NCBI GenBank assembly: GCA_029747015.1
Contig: JAKOGI010001348.1
Coordinates: forward strand, 78,501-142,500
Reading direction: 5' to 3'
Length of the DNA stretch: 64,000 nucleotides
DNA from: Carnegiea gigantea
Lineage: Eukaryota > Streptophyta > Magnoliopsida > Caryophyllales > Cactaceae
The notes under the pieces were generated by a model. It made no database searches and was not told the origin of the DNA. It worked only from the letters and a program-made list of their open reading frames with translations. A program made the position numbers and the translations under genes. Of this stretch, positions 11,101-23,280 are shown piece by piece; positions within the stretch are counted from its first letter, which is position 1; each line of letters starts with the position of its first letter.

Positions 11101-11324
11101 GCTACAGTCAAGTCCCCAAACAAATTTTTGGATTTTCTACGGAAAGTACCAGAACAAGTCTTCCTAGGACTTTCCATACTGTAGAGCCTACAGGCTGAAT
11201 CAGGTGACAAACATGAAGTGGAAGTATTTGGGATTTGCAACATCACATTACTTACTTGAAGTCCGGTTTTGGGATGACTGTATGGAATCGGATATATGCT
11301 GGGCAAATAAAACTTGAGAGACAT
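8136..11324 (-). CDS. DUF177/YceD-like chloroplast large-subunit rRNA accumulation protein, two coding exons
   Basis: Joined coding exons 11324-10738 and 8544-8136 give 331 residues. The intron is GT-AG: donor GTAATC at 10737, acceptor AG at 8546-8545, splitting an Arg codon. Residues 1 to about 60 are Ser/Thr/basic-rich and low in acid, as in a chloroplast transit peptide. The DUF177 core runs from about 130: HVEYCTTLERLGLGRLS, RITKAVKDYLDGTPVLISVD, KKQKLRLDGIIKTVITLSC, then a CxxC across the splice junction (Cys194, Cys197). The C-terminus has conserved cysteines at about 286, 290, 294, 297, 306 and 308 (CDPKCRGLCLRCGTNLN). Bacterial relatives are YceD; plant DUF177 proteins are needed for chloroplast 23S rRNA accumulation, the likely role here. 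Length and the unbroken frame across the splice suggest a functional gene. Function is inferred by family. Confidence 0.93.
8985..10390 (-). repeat. Intronic array of about 176-bp degenerate tandem units
   Basis: Inside the DUF177 intron the phrase ctgataaagcaggnnatgctcgaaactct recurs near 9231, 9411 (weak), 9598, 9754, 9921, 10112 and 10288, spacing 156-191 bp. Each unit also has conserved sub-blocks: a ctgaacatanattggaattttcc block, then atggagacaaatatagc and agctcatgcataac. A partial unit precedes the first. Units differ from one another by roughly a quarter to a third of positions, so the array is old. No open reading frame is shared by the units. Confidence 0.85.
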
Positions 11325-11332
11325 TGAACCTC

Positions 11333-13007
11333 CTGTGTGGTTTCACCACAGTAAAATAATAGTGGGAACTGATCTTTACAGTGGGAAATGGAAATGGCCA
11401 ACTTTATTTGCCTAATCTCTTTCTTTTTTTTCTCAAAACCATTCACCAAAGCTGACAGCAACCAAGGGACGTCAATTTATGCAATGCTGCGCAGAAGATC
11501 AGAAGTACTGGAAGTCATGTGCAGAGACTCAATTCTCAGAAGAAGGCACTAACAAAGGACCAGTGTAAGCACGAGAACCCAAGAACAAGTTGGATGAGGG
11601 GGAACAATGATTTGTCACGTAAAATCAGATTAACCACGAGTATGAAAATAAAATAATAGCCCATCTCACTGTATGCTGGCTTACACTGAATAATTATTGT
11701 CGTTACCATAAATTAATTCCGCAATAGCAGCAAGGACAAGCTTGCACAAAAGTTGATTCTTAGTAATTCAGCCCAAATGGCAAGACTTCACATTTAAGAG
11801 ACTAACCTTCAATCTCTGAATGACTATAGAAGAAGAATAATTACCAGCCAGCTACGGTAGCTAGGGCCTAGGAGAGCTAACTCTAACCGATGGTTATAGC
11901 CTATATGAAGTTTCTAGAAACCATAAAAGCACATAACTGTTGTAAAAGAAAAATCAAGCACAATAAGTCACTTTGATAAAGCTAGACCGTCAGGATTGTG
12001 AAAGGCCAACAATTAATGAGTAATGTATGGAAAGCGGGACTTGAAACTTGTAGAAAGCCCTAGCACCAAGCATGTCCCCTCATGTCATCTCAGCTAAGGA
12101 GATTGGGGTCCCTGAAGCCATGAGATGGCTGAATGTCTGCAGTCTTATCCCAATAAATCCAGGAAGACTACTCCATTAAGAATTATAGCACAGTACTGTT
12201 GACATCCAACTACTTGAATTAGACACGTTTAGATTTAGTTGAAACTTTTCCAATTAGTGGGTTGTTTCAACGAAGTTAAAATTGGTCACACTATCTGTAC
12301 ACAATCCGAAAAATAAAATGACAAAACAAAGCCTAACCCATCAAAATCCCTTATCCAAAATTCTAATACAAGCATTTTCCTCCACCTATTTCATAGTATC
12401 CTAGTCAAATGTGCTACCAAGGATTTTCTCTTTTGGAAAATCTTGCATGAATCACAGATGCCCGAAAGCTATAATAAAACAATTATTCTTCTTAAATGCA
12501 ACCCCAATACAGCATAGCACCTTTTTTCATAAATTTCTTACAATAGGCACAAATGGTAAAGAATTTAGACATCAACTGAAGGAATAGAACTAAAATTTAA
12601 TGCACACATAAACTATAACGACTTCAGTATAAGTAACACTCCCCCCCCCCCCAAAAAAAAAAAAAAAAAAAAGCCAACGCATTTGGCATTCACAAAAGGT
12701 AATTGCAATCAAGTAAACATGTGTTAGGAGGCCACGGCAGCTCAAACAAGTGACGACCAGGAATTTGTAACGGAAAGAGTAAACAAATTTGGGAGAAGAG
12801 AGAGAAACATCAGAAGGAAGAAGGATAATGGAGAACCAAGGAGAGTCTTTACTTATCAATGAATCAAATCGTGAGAAAAGAGAATAAAAAAACCAATCAT
12901 TCATAGACAACGGAAAGCGTTTTCGCTAAAACAGAGTGGAGCGCTCAATCAAACCGAAAGCAGAGTAACAGAAACGGGAATGAGGAATGCGCGCTTCTCA
13001 CGCGTAC
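11333..13007 (-). other. Probable 5' UTR intron of the DUF177 gene
   Basis: Non-coding sequence between the candidate leader exon and the coding start. It includes a C10-A19 homopolymer pair (12641-12672). No other element is recognised. Confidence 0.4.
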
Positions 13008-13100
13008 CTGAAACCAAGAAACACTTGCTGCGGAGCTGAAGGGGCCAGAGGTGGGGGGGGGGGGGGCGTGGGGAGAGACTAGGTTTTATCCGAAGAAAAT
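13008..13100 (-). other. Probable non-coding first exon of the DUF177 gene
   Basis: The minus strand has a C/T-rich leader ending in TTTCAG with a consensus donor GTACGCG at 13007. An acceptor-like CACAG lies at 11333, eight bases before the ATG at 11324. This would give a 5' UTR intron of about 1.7 kb. The upstream exon boundary is a guess and the exon itself is inferred only from position, composition and splice signals. Confidence 0.45.
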
Positions 13101-13463
13101 GAAGAATACAACGAAGTGAGACTGACGGCCAGTTTTTGAACAGAATTAGGTTGACCAGTGCTGCCATCGGCCCGACCGCAATTCCTGCCCAGTAGGCCAA
13201 GGCACGACCCAGTCGCCGGTCCGACCAGCCCATCTTCCTCTTCTACTTTCTTTTCTTTTTCCTTTTTTTTCTGGTTTTCGTTTTTTCCATTGAATTCTAT
13301 TTTGCATGTCAAAAAATTTAGAGCATATTCGATGAAATGACTATATGAATAACAGATAGCTGTTTAGATCATTTATAACTGTTTTAGTTGCATGTTATTA
13401 TTTGGATGATCAGCACTTTGACTTGATAAAAGTACTATATTTGAAACAATTATCAAACGTAAC

Positions 13464-14625
13464 TAGAACTGACAGTCCAGGTGGAGTGATAAAATACGGA
13501 TTGGATGTATTCGAGTTCGAGTAAAATACAGATCGGATGTGATTAGGGTTTGGGTAAAATATGGGTTGGTGTATTTCAGTTTTATGGGTTTTGAATCAAC
13601 CCAACGAATTTAAAGCGTCTTTTTAGTGAGTTATTACTTTTTTTTGGGGTCAAAATCAAAATTTGGCATATTTATTACTTAAAATTGCTTGTATTTAATG
13701 AACCAATATTGTAATTGTAATTTTTTAAAAGAATATCAAAAATATTCAAACTTTTCAATACAATATATGAACATCGTGTATCATTGGATAATGAGTCACA
13801 TTTGGGTGGTTGGTCCATATATTAAAATATTAATAATGGGTCGAGTCATTCACTGAAATGAATCATCTAAAGTATGTTAATAGGTTAGAGTGATTTGGCC
13901 TACTAACAACCTATTTAGTCATTCAATATTTTGTTAATTAACCTACTATTACCTAATCAGGTATATTTTATTAGTGATGTGATCCTAACACAGATACAAG
14001 TTGGTCCATTGCCCAACACTAGCATTAAGTTCGAGACTAATTAGAAGGAAAATAAATGAAAGAATATTGTAAATGCACAAGATATTACATTTATATATTA
14101 ATTATAACATCAAAATTTTAGATTATTACATAGTAATATTATTTAAAATGTGATTAGATGTATTCATTTTACTAAAAATATAATGCTATATATTGCACAT
14201 TTTTAATACTTGTGTTATTCTAAAATGATTTTCTTAACACTAGATAGTTACTTTATTCCCATTTTCTATAATTGTTCCATTTATAAATTGTATATGACGT
14301 TATTATATGAGAATGAGTTTGGTAGAATGGGTACCATCATCCAATTTGCAAAGGGATGAGATGATTATATAACCTCTCTCTACGATTCGTTATAATGAAA
14401 TATTATTAATGTTAAAGGGAAAAAATTTTAAAAATAAAAAAATAAGGATATAGTATTCGGGTTGAACGGGGGGTTCGGGTTTGGGCCGGGTTTAACTCAA
14501 AAATTTACGGGTTTATTGAGTCTAGTTTATTTCGAGTTTGGGTTGAGAAAGTTGTATTCAAAGCCCAAAATTTTTGGGCGGGTTCGGATAGGATTTTCGA
14601 ATCAAGTCAATTTTTGTCAGGTCTA
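13464..14625. mobile_element. Non-autonomous hAT element, 1.16 kb
   Basis: The left end TAGAACTGACA and right end TGTCAGGTCTA are inverted copies (one mismatch). They are flanked by 8-bp duplications AACGTAAC (13456-13463) and AACGCAAC (14626-14633), a 7 of 8 match; an 8-bp duplication is the hAT signature. Subterminal regions are rich in gggttcgggt-type repeats, also usual for plant hAT elements. No transposase coding sequence is present. Confidence 0.85.
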
Positions 14626-14987
14626 AACGCAACTTTAGCATAAGGAAATTAAAAAAGATTCTAAACTATAGTACGGAAATAATGATGTTCTTTTGAAAAT
14701 TCAATCTATTATTAGATGAAGCTATACGCCCTAATATAGATAAAAATGTAGTCGGATCATATTGGATATGTTCCCCCCAAAAAAATCATCACTATTGAGA
14801 CTATTTCATGGCTTAGTGCTTAAAAAGAATGCTAAAAAGTTTATATTTCATTTCTAAAAAGTACAAAGGAATCAAAATGAACGTACCAATTGAAATCCTT
14901 GAAAAAAATTTGTATTTATGGTTTGGGGTATTTTGGATGCTACTAATAGCAACGTGATAGGTGTCAGCTCATTTAAATCTCACTTAT

Positions 14988-15273
14988 GGCATGTCCATTT
15001 TAACGTTTAGAAGGCATTTGGTAATTAGTAACCGCTCCCAAACATTGTTAATCACTAACCGCTAATCCTAATGCTAATAAATGCTGCTAACTTATAGTAA
15101 ACCTGACTTATGGTTATCTACTATCTTTTAAACACTATTTGCAACCATTATTAACTACTAGAAATCACTAACTGTTATTTATACCCACAGTAAACATCGA
15201 CAATTACTGGTAAATTACCGATAATCACTAACAACTAATTCTAGATATTGAAACGAGCATGCCCTCAACAAGT
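14988..15273. mobile_element. MITE-like repeat with inverted ends
   Basis: The left end ggcatgtccattttaacgttt is matched by the inverse of the right end (ggcatgctcgtttcaatatct on the complement). The interior is made of short cactaacngctaat-like phrases. A relative is split by the Athila element (about 15885-15971 plus 23281-23500) and ends in a similar way. A clean target duplication was not found. Confidence 0.5.
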
Positions 15274-15884
15274 GGAAGCCAAAAGCGGTCAAGCATTGGC
15301 TACAAGGAAAACATCAGGAAGATGTAAGGATAAAATAGTCATTTTACGCCTCAAGTAGAAATTATTATCTGACACTTATGCATCAAATTGTAAACAATAA
15401 ATAGAGTTATTGACACTTTAGTATCCTAAGGTATAGCAGTTACATAAAGCGTTCCAAAAGTTTACAAAAATAGTACACTGAGATTTTATTTGATGAATAA
15501 TATTACTCCACTTCTTGCCAAAAAGTTTGAGAGATTATGTCTTAGCCTCCAAAATTTGGAACACTTTTACAATTTTGTTACGCTTATGCTTGCTTTTCTA
15601 AGAATCATGCTAAAACTAACAGGTTTGGACACTTCAGTATTCGAAGTTACCTGACGTTGTGTTGATACCTTATATAGGTGCATAACTTGTTAAAAAGCTT
15701 GTAGAAAAATAGTTAAAATACAAAAAATATGCTATTTTAAGTTAAAAACAAGAAACATTTATGATGCTTTTGTCAAGGACAAGGACAAGGACTAAGTTAC
15801 AACATCATCAAAACCTTGGGGTAATGAATTTTTATTTTCATAAAGTCAAGGACTAATTTTTCAGTAGTCACACCTCAAAGTACT
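15274..15884. other. Intergenic, nothing recognised
   Basis: AT-rich sequence with no coding potential, terminal repeats or RNA gene that I can support. Confidence 0.5.
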
Positions 15885-15971
15885 AAGAGCAAGTTCATTT
15901 GATCATTTCAGAGGTTAGAAGACGCTTGCTAACTGTCAGCTGCTCCTAACCACTCCTAGACCCTAGTAACC

Positions 15972-17154
15972 TGACTGAGACTAACACTGCAAGCACACGG
16001 GTAGCTGTAGTTATATAAAGATATCGTTCCTCAGAGAGTAATGTAACTTTCCATGTCTTGCCTGTCAGAATGTGCTAAGTAAAATTCTAATTCAAAGGAT
16101 TTGATTTAGTAACTTCTTATTCACTATTCTGAATCAATCAAAGAGGAAATATGTCTAGGAATTCGTAGTTATGAAAGAGTATTGGATCAAAATGAATAAC
16201 ATGTGCTTTTCTCTAATCGGTTAATCTCGAGAAATTACAATCTATCTAAAAATTTGATCTAGTTTTTCAAAATCAATCAAATTTGCCTAAACTAAGCACA
16301 AGTCGTTCTTTCAAACTAATTTGCCTTAATTCAAGTTAATCATCTTCGATTACTCGCTAGTCCTCCTAACATGCAAATCTCTCTTTCGAGACGACTCTAC
16401 ATCGGGTTTTATCAAGCAGTCTAATAGTACGAAATCAAACCAATCATGAAAATAAGTACAATTCTTTAAATTAAAACATGATCCAACAACACTTATATAA
16501 ACTACTAAATTCCTAGACAAAAGAAAACTACGCAGACATGATTAAGAAATAAACAAAACTAACCAACAATCCGGCGAAATCTGAGAGAAAGGGCTTGGCT
16601 GAGATGGCCTTCAACCAAGGGCTTCAAACTGCCTCAAAAACCAAACACATACACCTAAGATTTCTCACCAAAATTAAAAATCAAACTAGAAAACAAAATT
16701 TGAGAAATAAAAAAACTATGCTAAAACTGTAATCTAATGCTTTTGTATTGCTCTAGGATTGCTTTTTCACTATTACAGGACGAAGCTATTTATAGAGGAT
16801 CTCACTTGATCTCAGCCACACAGTCGAAGGCAGATGAAGAGCCAGTAGTTGCAGGCTCATCACGGTCCGTGGCAGGTACCACAGTCTAACCATGGTCTGG
16901 GCTGGAGCCGAATTTCTGCTATTTTCTTGCTCCACAGGCATAGCAACTCATGGGTGTTCATGGGGGAGTTCAAAATATATCTATTTATATTCAAATGCTG
17001 GGTAAAAAGGCTTAAAATCCTGCATAACACATCAAACAACGATACCCAACTATAAATCGAGAATAGGAGTGTAAATAATAACATAAAGCACATAATTCTC
17101 CTAAAAAATGAAGCAAAATAGCCTTAAAATGATGTATACATCAAGCACTTATCA
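15972..17154 (-). repeat. Athila 3' LTR
   Basis: 1183 bp. On the plus strand it begins tgactgagact and ends cacttatca. It lacks a roughly 75-bp segment present in the other LTR after caagcagtctaa (16430 region). Confidence 0.92.
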
Positions 17155-17190
17155 AACCCCCATGCTTAAACTGTTGCTTGTCCTCAAGCA
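17155..17190 (-). other. Polypurine tract region of the Athila element
   Basis: On the minus strand, gaggacaagcaacagtttaa leads into GCATGGGGGTT immediately before the LTR start TGATAAGTG. This arrangement is typical of Athila/Tat elements. Confidence 0.85.
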
Positions 17191-18840
17191 ATATGCTAAA
17201 AAAGACTATACATAACCTCCTCAAGATAGACATAGATGACATTCAAATGGCAAAGGTGATCCAAAGGTAACCCAAAAAGATGCAAAAATCATTAATAAAT
17301 AGATTATGGAATAAAATTTGCAAAAATCTTTTAATAGACCACAATGTCAAACTTAAATCAATCTCCCCAAATCGTCAAATACAATCATTCCAACCATATG
17401 GAACAAGTAAGGCTAGCAAGGTCGGTAGAACCTCGCTATAGGTATGTGGCTCTCATCGATCATATCTTTAATAATAATGAAGGTTCTCTCAATTCTCATT
17501 CCTTGGACTCAAATCTACCATAGGCTTGACAAGATTCTCAAATCCACCAACACTAAAATGCAAACACACCAGACAATCATAAGGACTTTCATATTGTTGT
17601 AACGAGGCTATGGGTAAAGGTAGATGGGAACAAATGTTTTGGAAATGAGGAGGTAGAAGCCAAAGACTAAAAGTTAAACAATTCCAATACATCATACTAC
17701 TTCCTTCTTAAACCATATTAATTTATCAACAAAATAAATCCCAAATTGAGGAGAGAAAGAGTCGAAAATCACAAATATCTTACAATCCCAACAAGACTAA
17801 CACTTTCTTTTGATTTTTTTTTTCTTGTTGTTTGTTTTTTTTTTCCATTTTTTTTGATCCTTTCTTTCTTTTTTTTTTTTTTCCCCTTTCAAAAGGGATA
17901 GCTAAGAGGAAATCCACAACGAACTTTACATTTCAACTCTTCTCCATACTTTGTACAATAAAACAACGGATTTATCAAGATTTCACATCCCTTTACCAAA
18001 CAGTCAAAATTCACTAAAAGATAACAATCCACCTTACTAACGCCCTATTATACTTGGTGCAAAAGAATGAAATATTCCTCTAGTCTTGGCTTAAGGGTAA
18101 GACAAGTATTTGGCCATGGACTATAATAGGAAGTTTAAATCAAGAAAAACGGATATAGGCTCAAAGAGGCTAGTAAGGGATACAATACACAACAAATGTG
18201 GCTATTTGGCCGCGGGGTTCAACAAATCAAAGAAAAATTGCCTCAATCATAGTGTCTAAATGCATATACGAAATATGATCTTAAATGAGAATCAAAGCAA
18301 GTTCTAGAGAAATGATGTCAAGGAATAGTCACACATGAAAGAAAATATAAGACTAAAAATGATGAATAGCCTCTAAAAGCTCAAAATCTCTTGGGACATC
18401 TACCAAGGTCAAAACTAGCTTAGTAGTAAACATATGCCAAAATCATGTAAAGGCTCATTGGGCAAATCAACTCGCATAGGACACGTGGTCAAAACATGGA
18501 ATTCATTTTAAAAACTCATTCGCAAATGTTTTATGCATAATTCGGGCGAATCAAAGGATCAAACTAAACCATAATAATTTACCAAATCTACAAAGATCAT
18601 CATCAGAGGATTTTTTTATCATTTTTTTTCTTTTTTTTTAAGACTCCTACAACACAATGCAAACTAACATGCAAAGAAATTAATCAAAGAAGAAACTAAA
18701 ATGTGACCTAGAGTGAAAAGAAAACTAAATGCACTACTAAACAAAGCTAAAACCAAAAATCAAAAACTACCACTAAAAACATATACAAAGTACAAACACA
18801 CCAAATCGAAAACAGGCATCTGACGTCAAATATAATGACT
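17190..18840 (-). other. Non-coding 3' region of the Athila element
   Basis: No retroviral domain is recognisable between the truncated reverse transcriptase and the 3' LTR. The region is AT-rich with T-runs (17815-17885). A second polypurine-like motif lies at its upstream edge (about 18841-18885). Confidence 0.7.
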
Positions 18841-18879
18841 AACTCCCCTATGCTTGAATCACACATTGCCCTCAATGTG

Positions 18880-19384
18880 GGTGCAGAATAGAAAAAGGGA
18901 ATGGAAAAATGATCTTTATGGGTGGCTTTATTTAGTTTCCGATAATCAATGCACATGCGACAGCCTATGACAGTCCTAGTAGGGATTAGCTCATTATTCT
19001 CATTTATGATAACGATCATCCCCCTTTTCTTAGAACAACATGGATCGGGCTTACCCACGCACTATCAGAGATAGGGTAAATAATACCGGCCTTAAGCAAC
19101 TTCAAAATTTCCTTTTTAACTAGCTCTTGCATGCTAGGGTTCAATCTTCTGTGATGTTCAATTGAGGGTTTATGATCGTCTTCCATTAAAATCTTATGCA
19201 TATACAAAGAAGGATGAATCTCTTTTAAGTCATCAAGGGTGTATCCTATGGCTTTGCGGTGCTTCTTAAGTACTCTAAGTAAAGAATCTATTTGGGTTGC
19301 ATTTAAATTTGCATTCATAATCACTGGATATGTAGATTTTGGTCCAAGAAATTCATACCTCAAGGATGAAGGGATAGGTTTCAA
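18880..19384 (-). pseudogene. Athila reverse transcriptase, N-terminal part only
   Basis: The first segment (19384-19016) contains LVKKEILKLLKAGIIYPISD and WVSPIHVV, the entry of plant gypsy reverse transcriptase. The second, in another frame, contains NENNELIPTRTVIGCRMCID and YRKLNKATHKDHF, motif 1 of the domain. A frameshift at about 19020 separates the two. The catalytic YVDD region and everything after it are absent; the frame runs directly into the 3' non-coding region. This is therefore an inactive remnant of the polymerase gene. Confidence 0.9.
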
Positions 19385-19488
19385 TTCTACCTCTGAGCTT
19401 TTGCCTCATCAGACAAGGGCTTACTTTTGTCTTGTGATGATTCTACCTTTGCAGCAAAAAACAAAATTGGTGGAGAGGCTTCCAGAAG

Positions 19489-20682
19489 TTAAGCACACTC
19501 GGCTACTTTGGGATTTTCATCCTTAGTAGTGCTATTATTTAACATCAAGTGTTCAAGTGGACCATTAGAATTAATGTTAGACACGGTCTCCCGTATTAAA
19601 CCATCAACTACATCAATCTTATTACACTCATCAGAAATGGAACGAAACATAGCAGGTTTTAGTAAATTAAACTCCACATGATCATTTCCCACATCAAAAG
19701 ATAATGTACCATTTTTCACATCGATGTGGCACCCAGCGGTGGCCAAGAATGGTCCCCCAAGAATGATGGGAGTCCGTGTATCCTCCTCCATTTCTAGAAT
19801 TATAAAGTCCACTGGCACATATAGATCCCCTACTTTCATTGGAACATCCTCTAAAATACCCACAGGGTATTTCATGGAACGGTCCGCCAATTGTAAGGAG
19901 ATAGTAGTTAGTCTTATCTCTCCTAGTTCCAAATTTTTACACATGGATAGGGGTGTTAAGCTTACGCTTGGCCCTAAATCACATAAAGCACGGTCTATAG
20001 GCACATTCCCTATCAGGTAAGGAATTGAAAAACTTTCGGGATCTTTTAGCTTAGCTGGAAGCCTGTTTTGGATCACCGCACTGCATTCTTCAATCAAAGC
20101 TACAGTTTCATGTTCTTCAAGCTTTCTTTTGTTAGATAGAATTTCTTTCAAAAATTTAGCATATGAGGGCATTTCGGTCAGGGCTTCAGTAAACGGAATA
20201 TTTATGTAGAGTTTCTTAAGGACTTCTAAAAACTTCCCAAATCGTGAATCAAGTTTAGCTTTAGCCATCCTTTGAGGAAATGGTAAAGGTAGAGAGTAGG
20301 GCTTCGGTGAAGTGATCTTAGGGTCCTTAGGAACCTCCTCAGACTCATGTGCAACATCAATTACCTCATTAGAAGGCGAGGACATCTCTTTGTCAAGATT
20401 CTCAACATGCTCATTTTTATCATGCAAAGACTCATCGTTAGTAATCTCCTTGGGTCCCTCTAGTTGTTTTCCTCCCCTCAAAATCATAGCATTATATTGC
20501 TCCCTAGAGTTTGGTTCAGGCTTGCTAGGCAGTTTGTCTGTGGGCGTAGATAAAAAACTAACTTTTTGGGCAATTAGAGCTTCTAACATCTTATGGTGAG
20601 TTGTAAGCACATCAATCTTTGAGGCTAATTGCTTAATATACTCATCCTGTTTTTGTTGCGCCATAACCATTCTTTCTATCAT
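19489..20682 (-). pseudogene. Athila gag C-terminus and aspartic protease
   Basis: A 397-codon open stretch. The N-terminal third is a charged linker after Gag with a QQKQDEYIKQLASKIDVL heptad-like segment. It is followed by PLPFPQRMAKAKLDSRFGKF, FLEVLKKLYINIPFTEAL and MPSYAKFLKEILSNKRKLEE, typical of Athila-type polyproteins. The retroviral-type protease follows at about residues 220-340, with GNVPIDRALCDLGPS and IILGGPFLATAGCHIDV. The active-site motif reads DLGPS where the family usually has DLGAS. The frame is intact here but upstream gag is broken, so function is unlikely. The protease would process the polyprotein in the virus-like particle. Confidence 0.88.
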
Positions 20683-20879
20683 TACCTCTAAATTAGACTT
20701 TTAGGGCATCTGAAAAGGGAATAGGGGTCTTTAAAAACCAGGGAGTGGTCTAGCATTCACAGGGGGTACATTTAATGGGTTTGGGTTAGATCTATAAGAA
20801 AATTTTGGATGATTCTTTCAACCCGGATTATATGTATTAGAGTAAGGGTCATTGGTTGGTCTTGTGTTGAAATTTTGAA

Positions 20880-21900
20880 CATATTTAACTTCATTAGAGT
20901 CTTAGGAAAAAGGACTCCCAACTTGACAGTTCAAAGTCACATGCTCAGTAGAACCACAAATTTCAAAAGGGAAATAGGCACTAGAATTCACAGCATTAAC
21001 ATTCATTTGGTCCAGTCTTTGAGTTATAGCATCTACGTTAGCAGAAAATAAAGTAAGCGCATCAACTTCAAGCTTACCTCCAACCCGCATAGGTTGGCCT
21101 CATTCAGGGGAGCATTGAAAGCTGTTTAGTGTCATCTCCTCGATCAGATTATAGGGTTCATCCTCAGTCTTGCTCATCAGAGTTCCTCCTCCCGCCATAT
21201 CAATAGTGGACCTTACAGATTGGGTCACACCATTATAAAAGGCTTGGATAATCATCCAACGCTGAAGACCATGATGGGGGCACAAACGCAGTAGATCTTT
21301 AAAACGCTCCCAGGCTTCATAGAGTGTCTCATCATCTCTTTGCATGAAGTTGGTGATTTGATTCCTTACGCATGTTGTTTTGCTTGGAGGGAAAAACTTG
21401 GCGTGGAATGCTCTTGGTAATTCATTCGAGGTGGTAATGCATCCAGATGGCAAGGAGTGTAACCAAGCCCTTGCCTTATCCCTCAATGAGAAAGGAAATA
21501 AGCGCAGACGAATTGCATCACTGGAGACTCCATTGAGCTTCAATGTGTCACACACCTCTAAAAAGACCAAGAGGTATGGATTTGGGTCTTCCAAAGGAGA
21601 CTAGGATTGCTGCATCCTGGAAATAAGTGCCTATTTGAGCTCAAAATTATTGGCATCTACAGTAGGGCAAGCGATGCTTGAGGCAATCTCTTGGACTCTA
21701 GGGATAACGAAATCTCAAAGAGTTCTTCTTTGGTCACCTCCTCCTCCTACCATCTTTGAATTCTTTCTTACCTCACGCTTTGGTTCTTCAATCCTTTGCT
21801 TTTTCCTCCTTAAGTGGAAAGTCCTCTCAATCTCAGGATCAGGTTTGTACGAGATTGGACTTCTCATAAACAGGAAAAATTCCTGCACGCACCATCACCA
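20880..21900 (-). pseudogene. Athila gag (capsid) with damaged zinc knuckle
   Basis: The start of the polyprotein is recognisable near 21700 (DFVIPRVQEIASSI). The main capsid domain is open from 21594 to 21100, with FLEVCDTLKLNGVSSDAIRL, LFPFSLRDKARAWLHSLPSG and FMQRDDETLYEAWERFKDLL, matching the retrotransposon gag domain. Stop codons interrupt the frame before and after. The nucleocapsid knuckle at about 20930-20970 reads FEICGSTEHVTLNC; the family pattern is CxxCx4Hx4C, so the first cysteine has become phenylalanine (TTT). The protein would package element RNA. It is decayed. Confidence 0.9.
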
Positions 21901-21999
21901 ACCCTACCAGCGCAATTAAACAAGAAAAGAAATAACAATAAAAAAGAAACAACAAAATACTTAGTCACTTTCGTAAGACTAACTCAATAGTTAATAATT

Positions 22000-22025
22000 T
22001 AGTCCCCGTAATGGCACAAAAAACT
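22000..22025 (-). other. Athila primer-binding site
   Basis: Directly beside the 5' LTR end, the minus strand reads TGCCATTACGGGGAC, close to the complement of the 3' end of tRNA-Asp (TGGCGCCGTTGCCGGGGA). Confidence 0.8.
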
Positions 22026-23280
22026 TGATTGAGACTGACACCGTAAGCGCACGGGTAGCTGTAGTGTAGATAAAGATATTGTTCCTCATGGACTAATGTG
22101 ACTTACCGAGTCTTGACTGTCAGAATATGCTAAGTAAAATTCTAATCCAAAGGGTTCGATTTAGCAACTTCCAATTCACTATTCTGAACCAATCAAAGAG
22201 GAAATATGTCTAGGAATTCATAGTTATGAAAGAGTATTGGATCAAAACGAATAACATGTGCTTTTCTCTAATCGGTTAATCTCGAGGAATTACAATCTAT
22301 CCAGAAATTTGATCTATTCTTTTGAAATCAATCAAATCTGCCTAAACTAAGCAAAAGTCGTTATTTCAAACAAATTTACCTTAATTCAAGTTAATTATCT
22401 TCGATTACTTGCTAGCCCTCCTAACATGCAAATCTCTCTTTCGAGACGACTTCACGTCAGGTTTTATCAAGCAGTCTAACAATCAAATGTCACCTTTCAG
22501 TTTTTCATTTGTTTGTTTCAAGAAAGCAAACAAATTTTGGCTAAAAATGTACTCACAACATAACAAACAGTTGACAGAATGAAATCAAACCAATCATGAA
22601 AATAAGCACAATTCTTTAAATTAAAACGTGATCCAACAATACTTATATAAACTACTAAATTCCTAGATAAAAGAAAACTACTCAGACATGATTAAGAAAT
22701 AAACAAAACTAACCAACAATCTGGCGAAATCTGAGAGAAGGCTTGGCTAAGATGACCTTCAGCCAAGGGCTTCAAACTACCTCAAAAACCAAACACATAC
22801 ACTTAAGATTTCTCACCAAAACTAAAAATCAAACTAGAGAACAAAATTTGAGGAAGAAAGAAACTAGGCTAAAACTTTAAGCTAATGCTTTTGTATTGCT
22901 CTAGGATTGCTTTTTCATTACTGTAGGATGAAGCTATTTATAGAGGATCTCGCTTGATCTTAGCCACACAGCCGAAGGTAAACAAAGAGTCAGTAGTTAT
23001 AAGCTCACCACGGTCCTACCGTAGTCTGGGCTGGAACCGAATTTCTGCTCCTTCTTGCTCCACGACCATGGCAACTCATCGGTGTCCATGAGGAAGGTCA
23101 AAATGCATCTATTTATGTTCAAATGTTGGGTAAAAAGCTTAAAATCCTGCAAAACACATCAAATAATAATACCCAAACATAAATTATGAATAGGAGTGTA
23201 AATGATAACATAAGCACATAATTCTCCTAAAAAATGAAGCAAAATAGCCTTAAAATGATGTATACATTAAACACTTATCA
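22026..23280 (-). repeat. Athila 5' LTR
   Basis: 1255 bp, from tgattgagactgac to aaacacttatca on the plus strand. It carries an extra segment (about 22480-22580) relative to the 3' LTR. Confidence 0.92.

Larger units (their letters stand above)
15972..23280 (-). mobile_element. Athila-lineage Ty3/gypsy LTR retrotransposon, deletion derivative
   Basis: Two LTRs (22026-23280 as 5', 15972-17154 as 3') begin TGATAAGTG on the minus strand. Perfect 5-bp target duplications TAACC flank the whole (15967-15971 and 23281-23285). The primer site next to the 5' LTR reads TGCCATTACGGGGAC, matching the tRNA-Asp site used by Athila/Tat elements. The sequence before the 3' LTR is the typical gaggacaagcaa...gcatgggggtt. 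The order gag, protease, start of reverse transcriptase is kept, but the rest of reverse transcriptase, RNase H and integrase are deleted. LTRs look about 90-93% identical by eye, so the insertion is not recent. It cannot move by itself. Confidence 0.93.
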
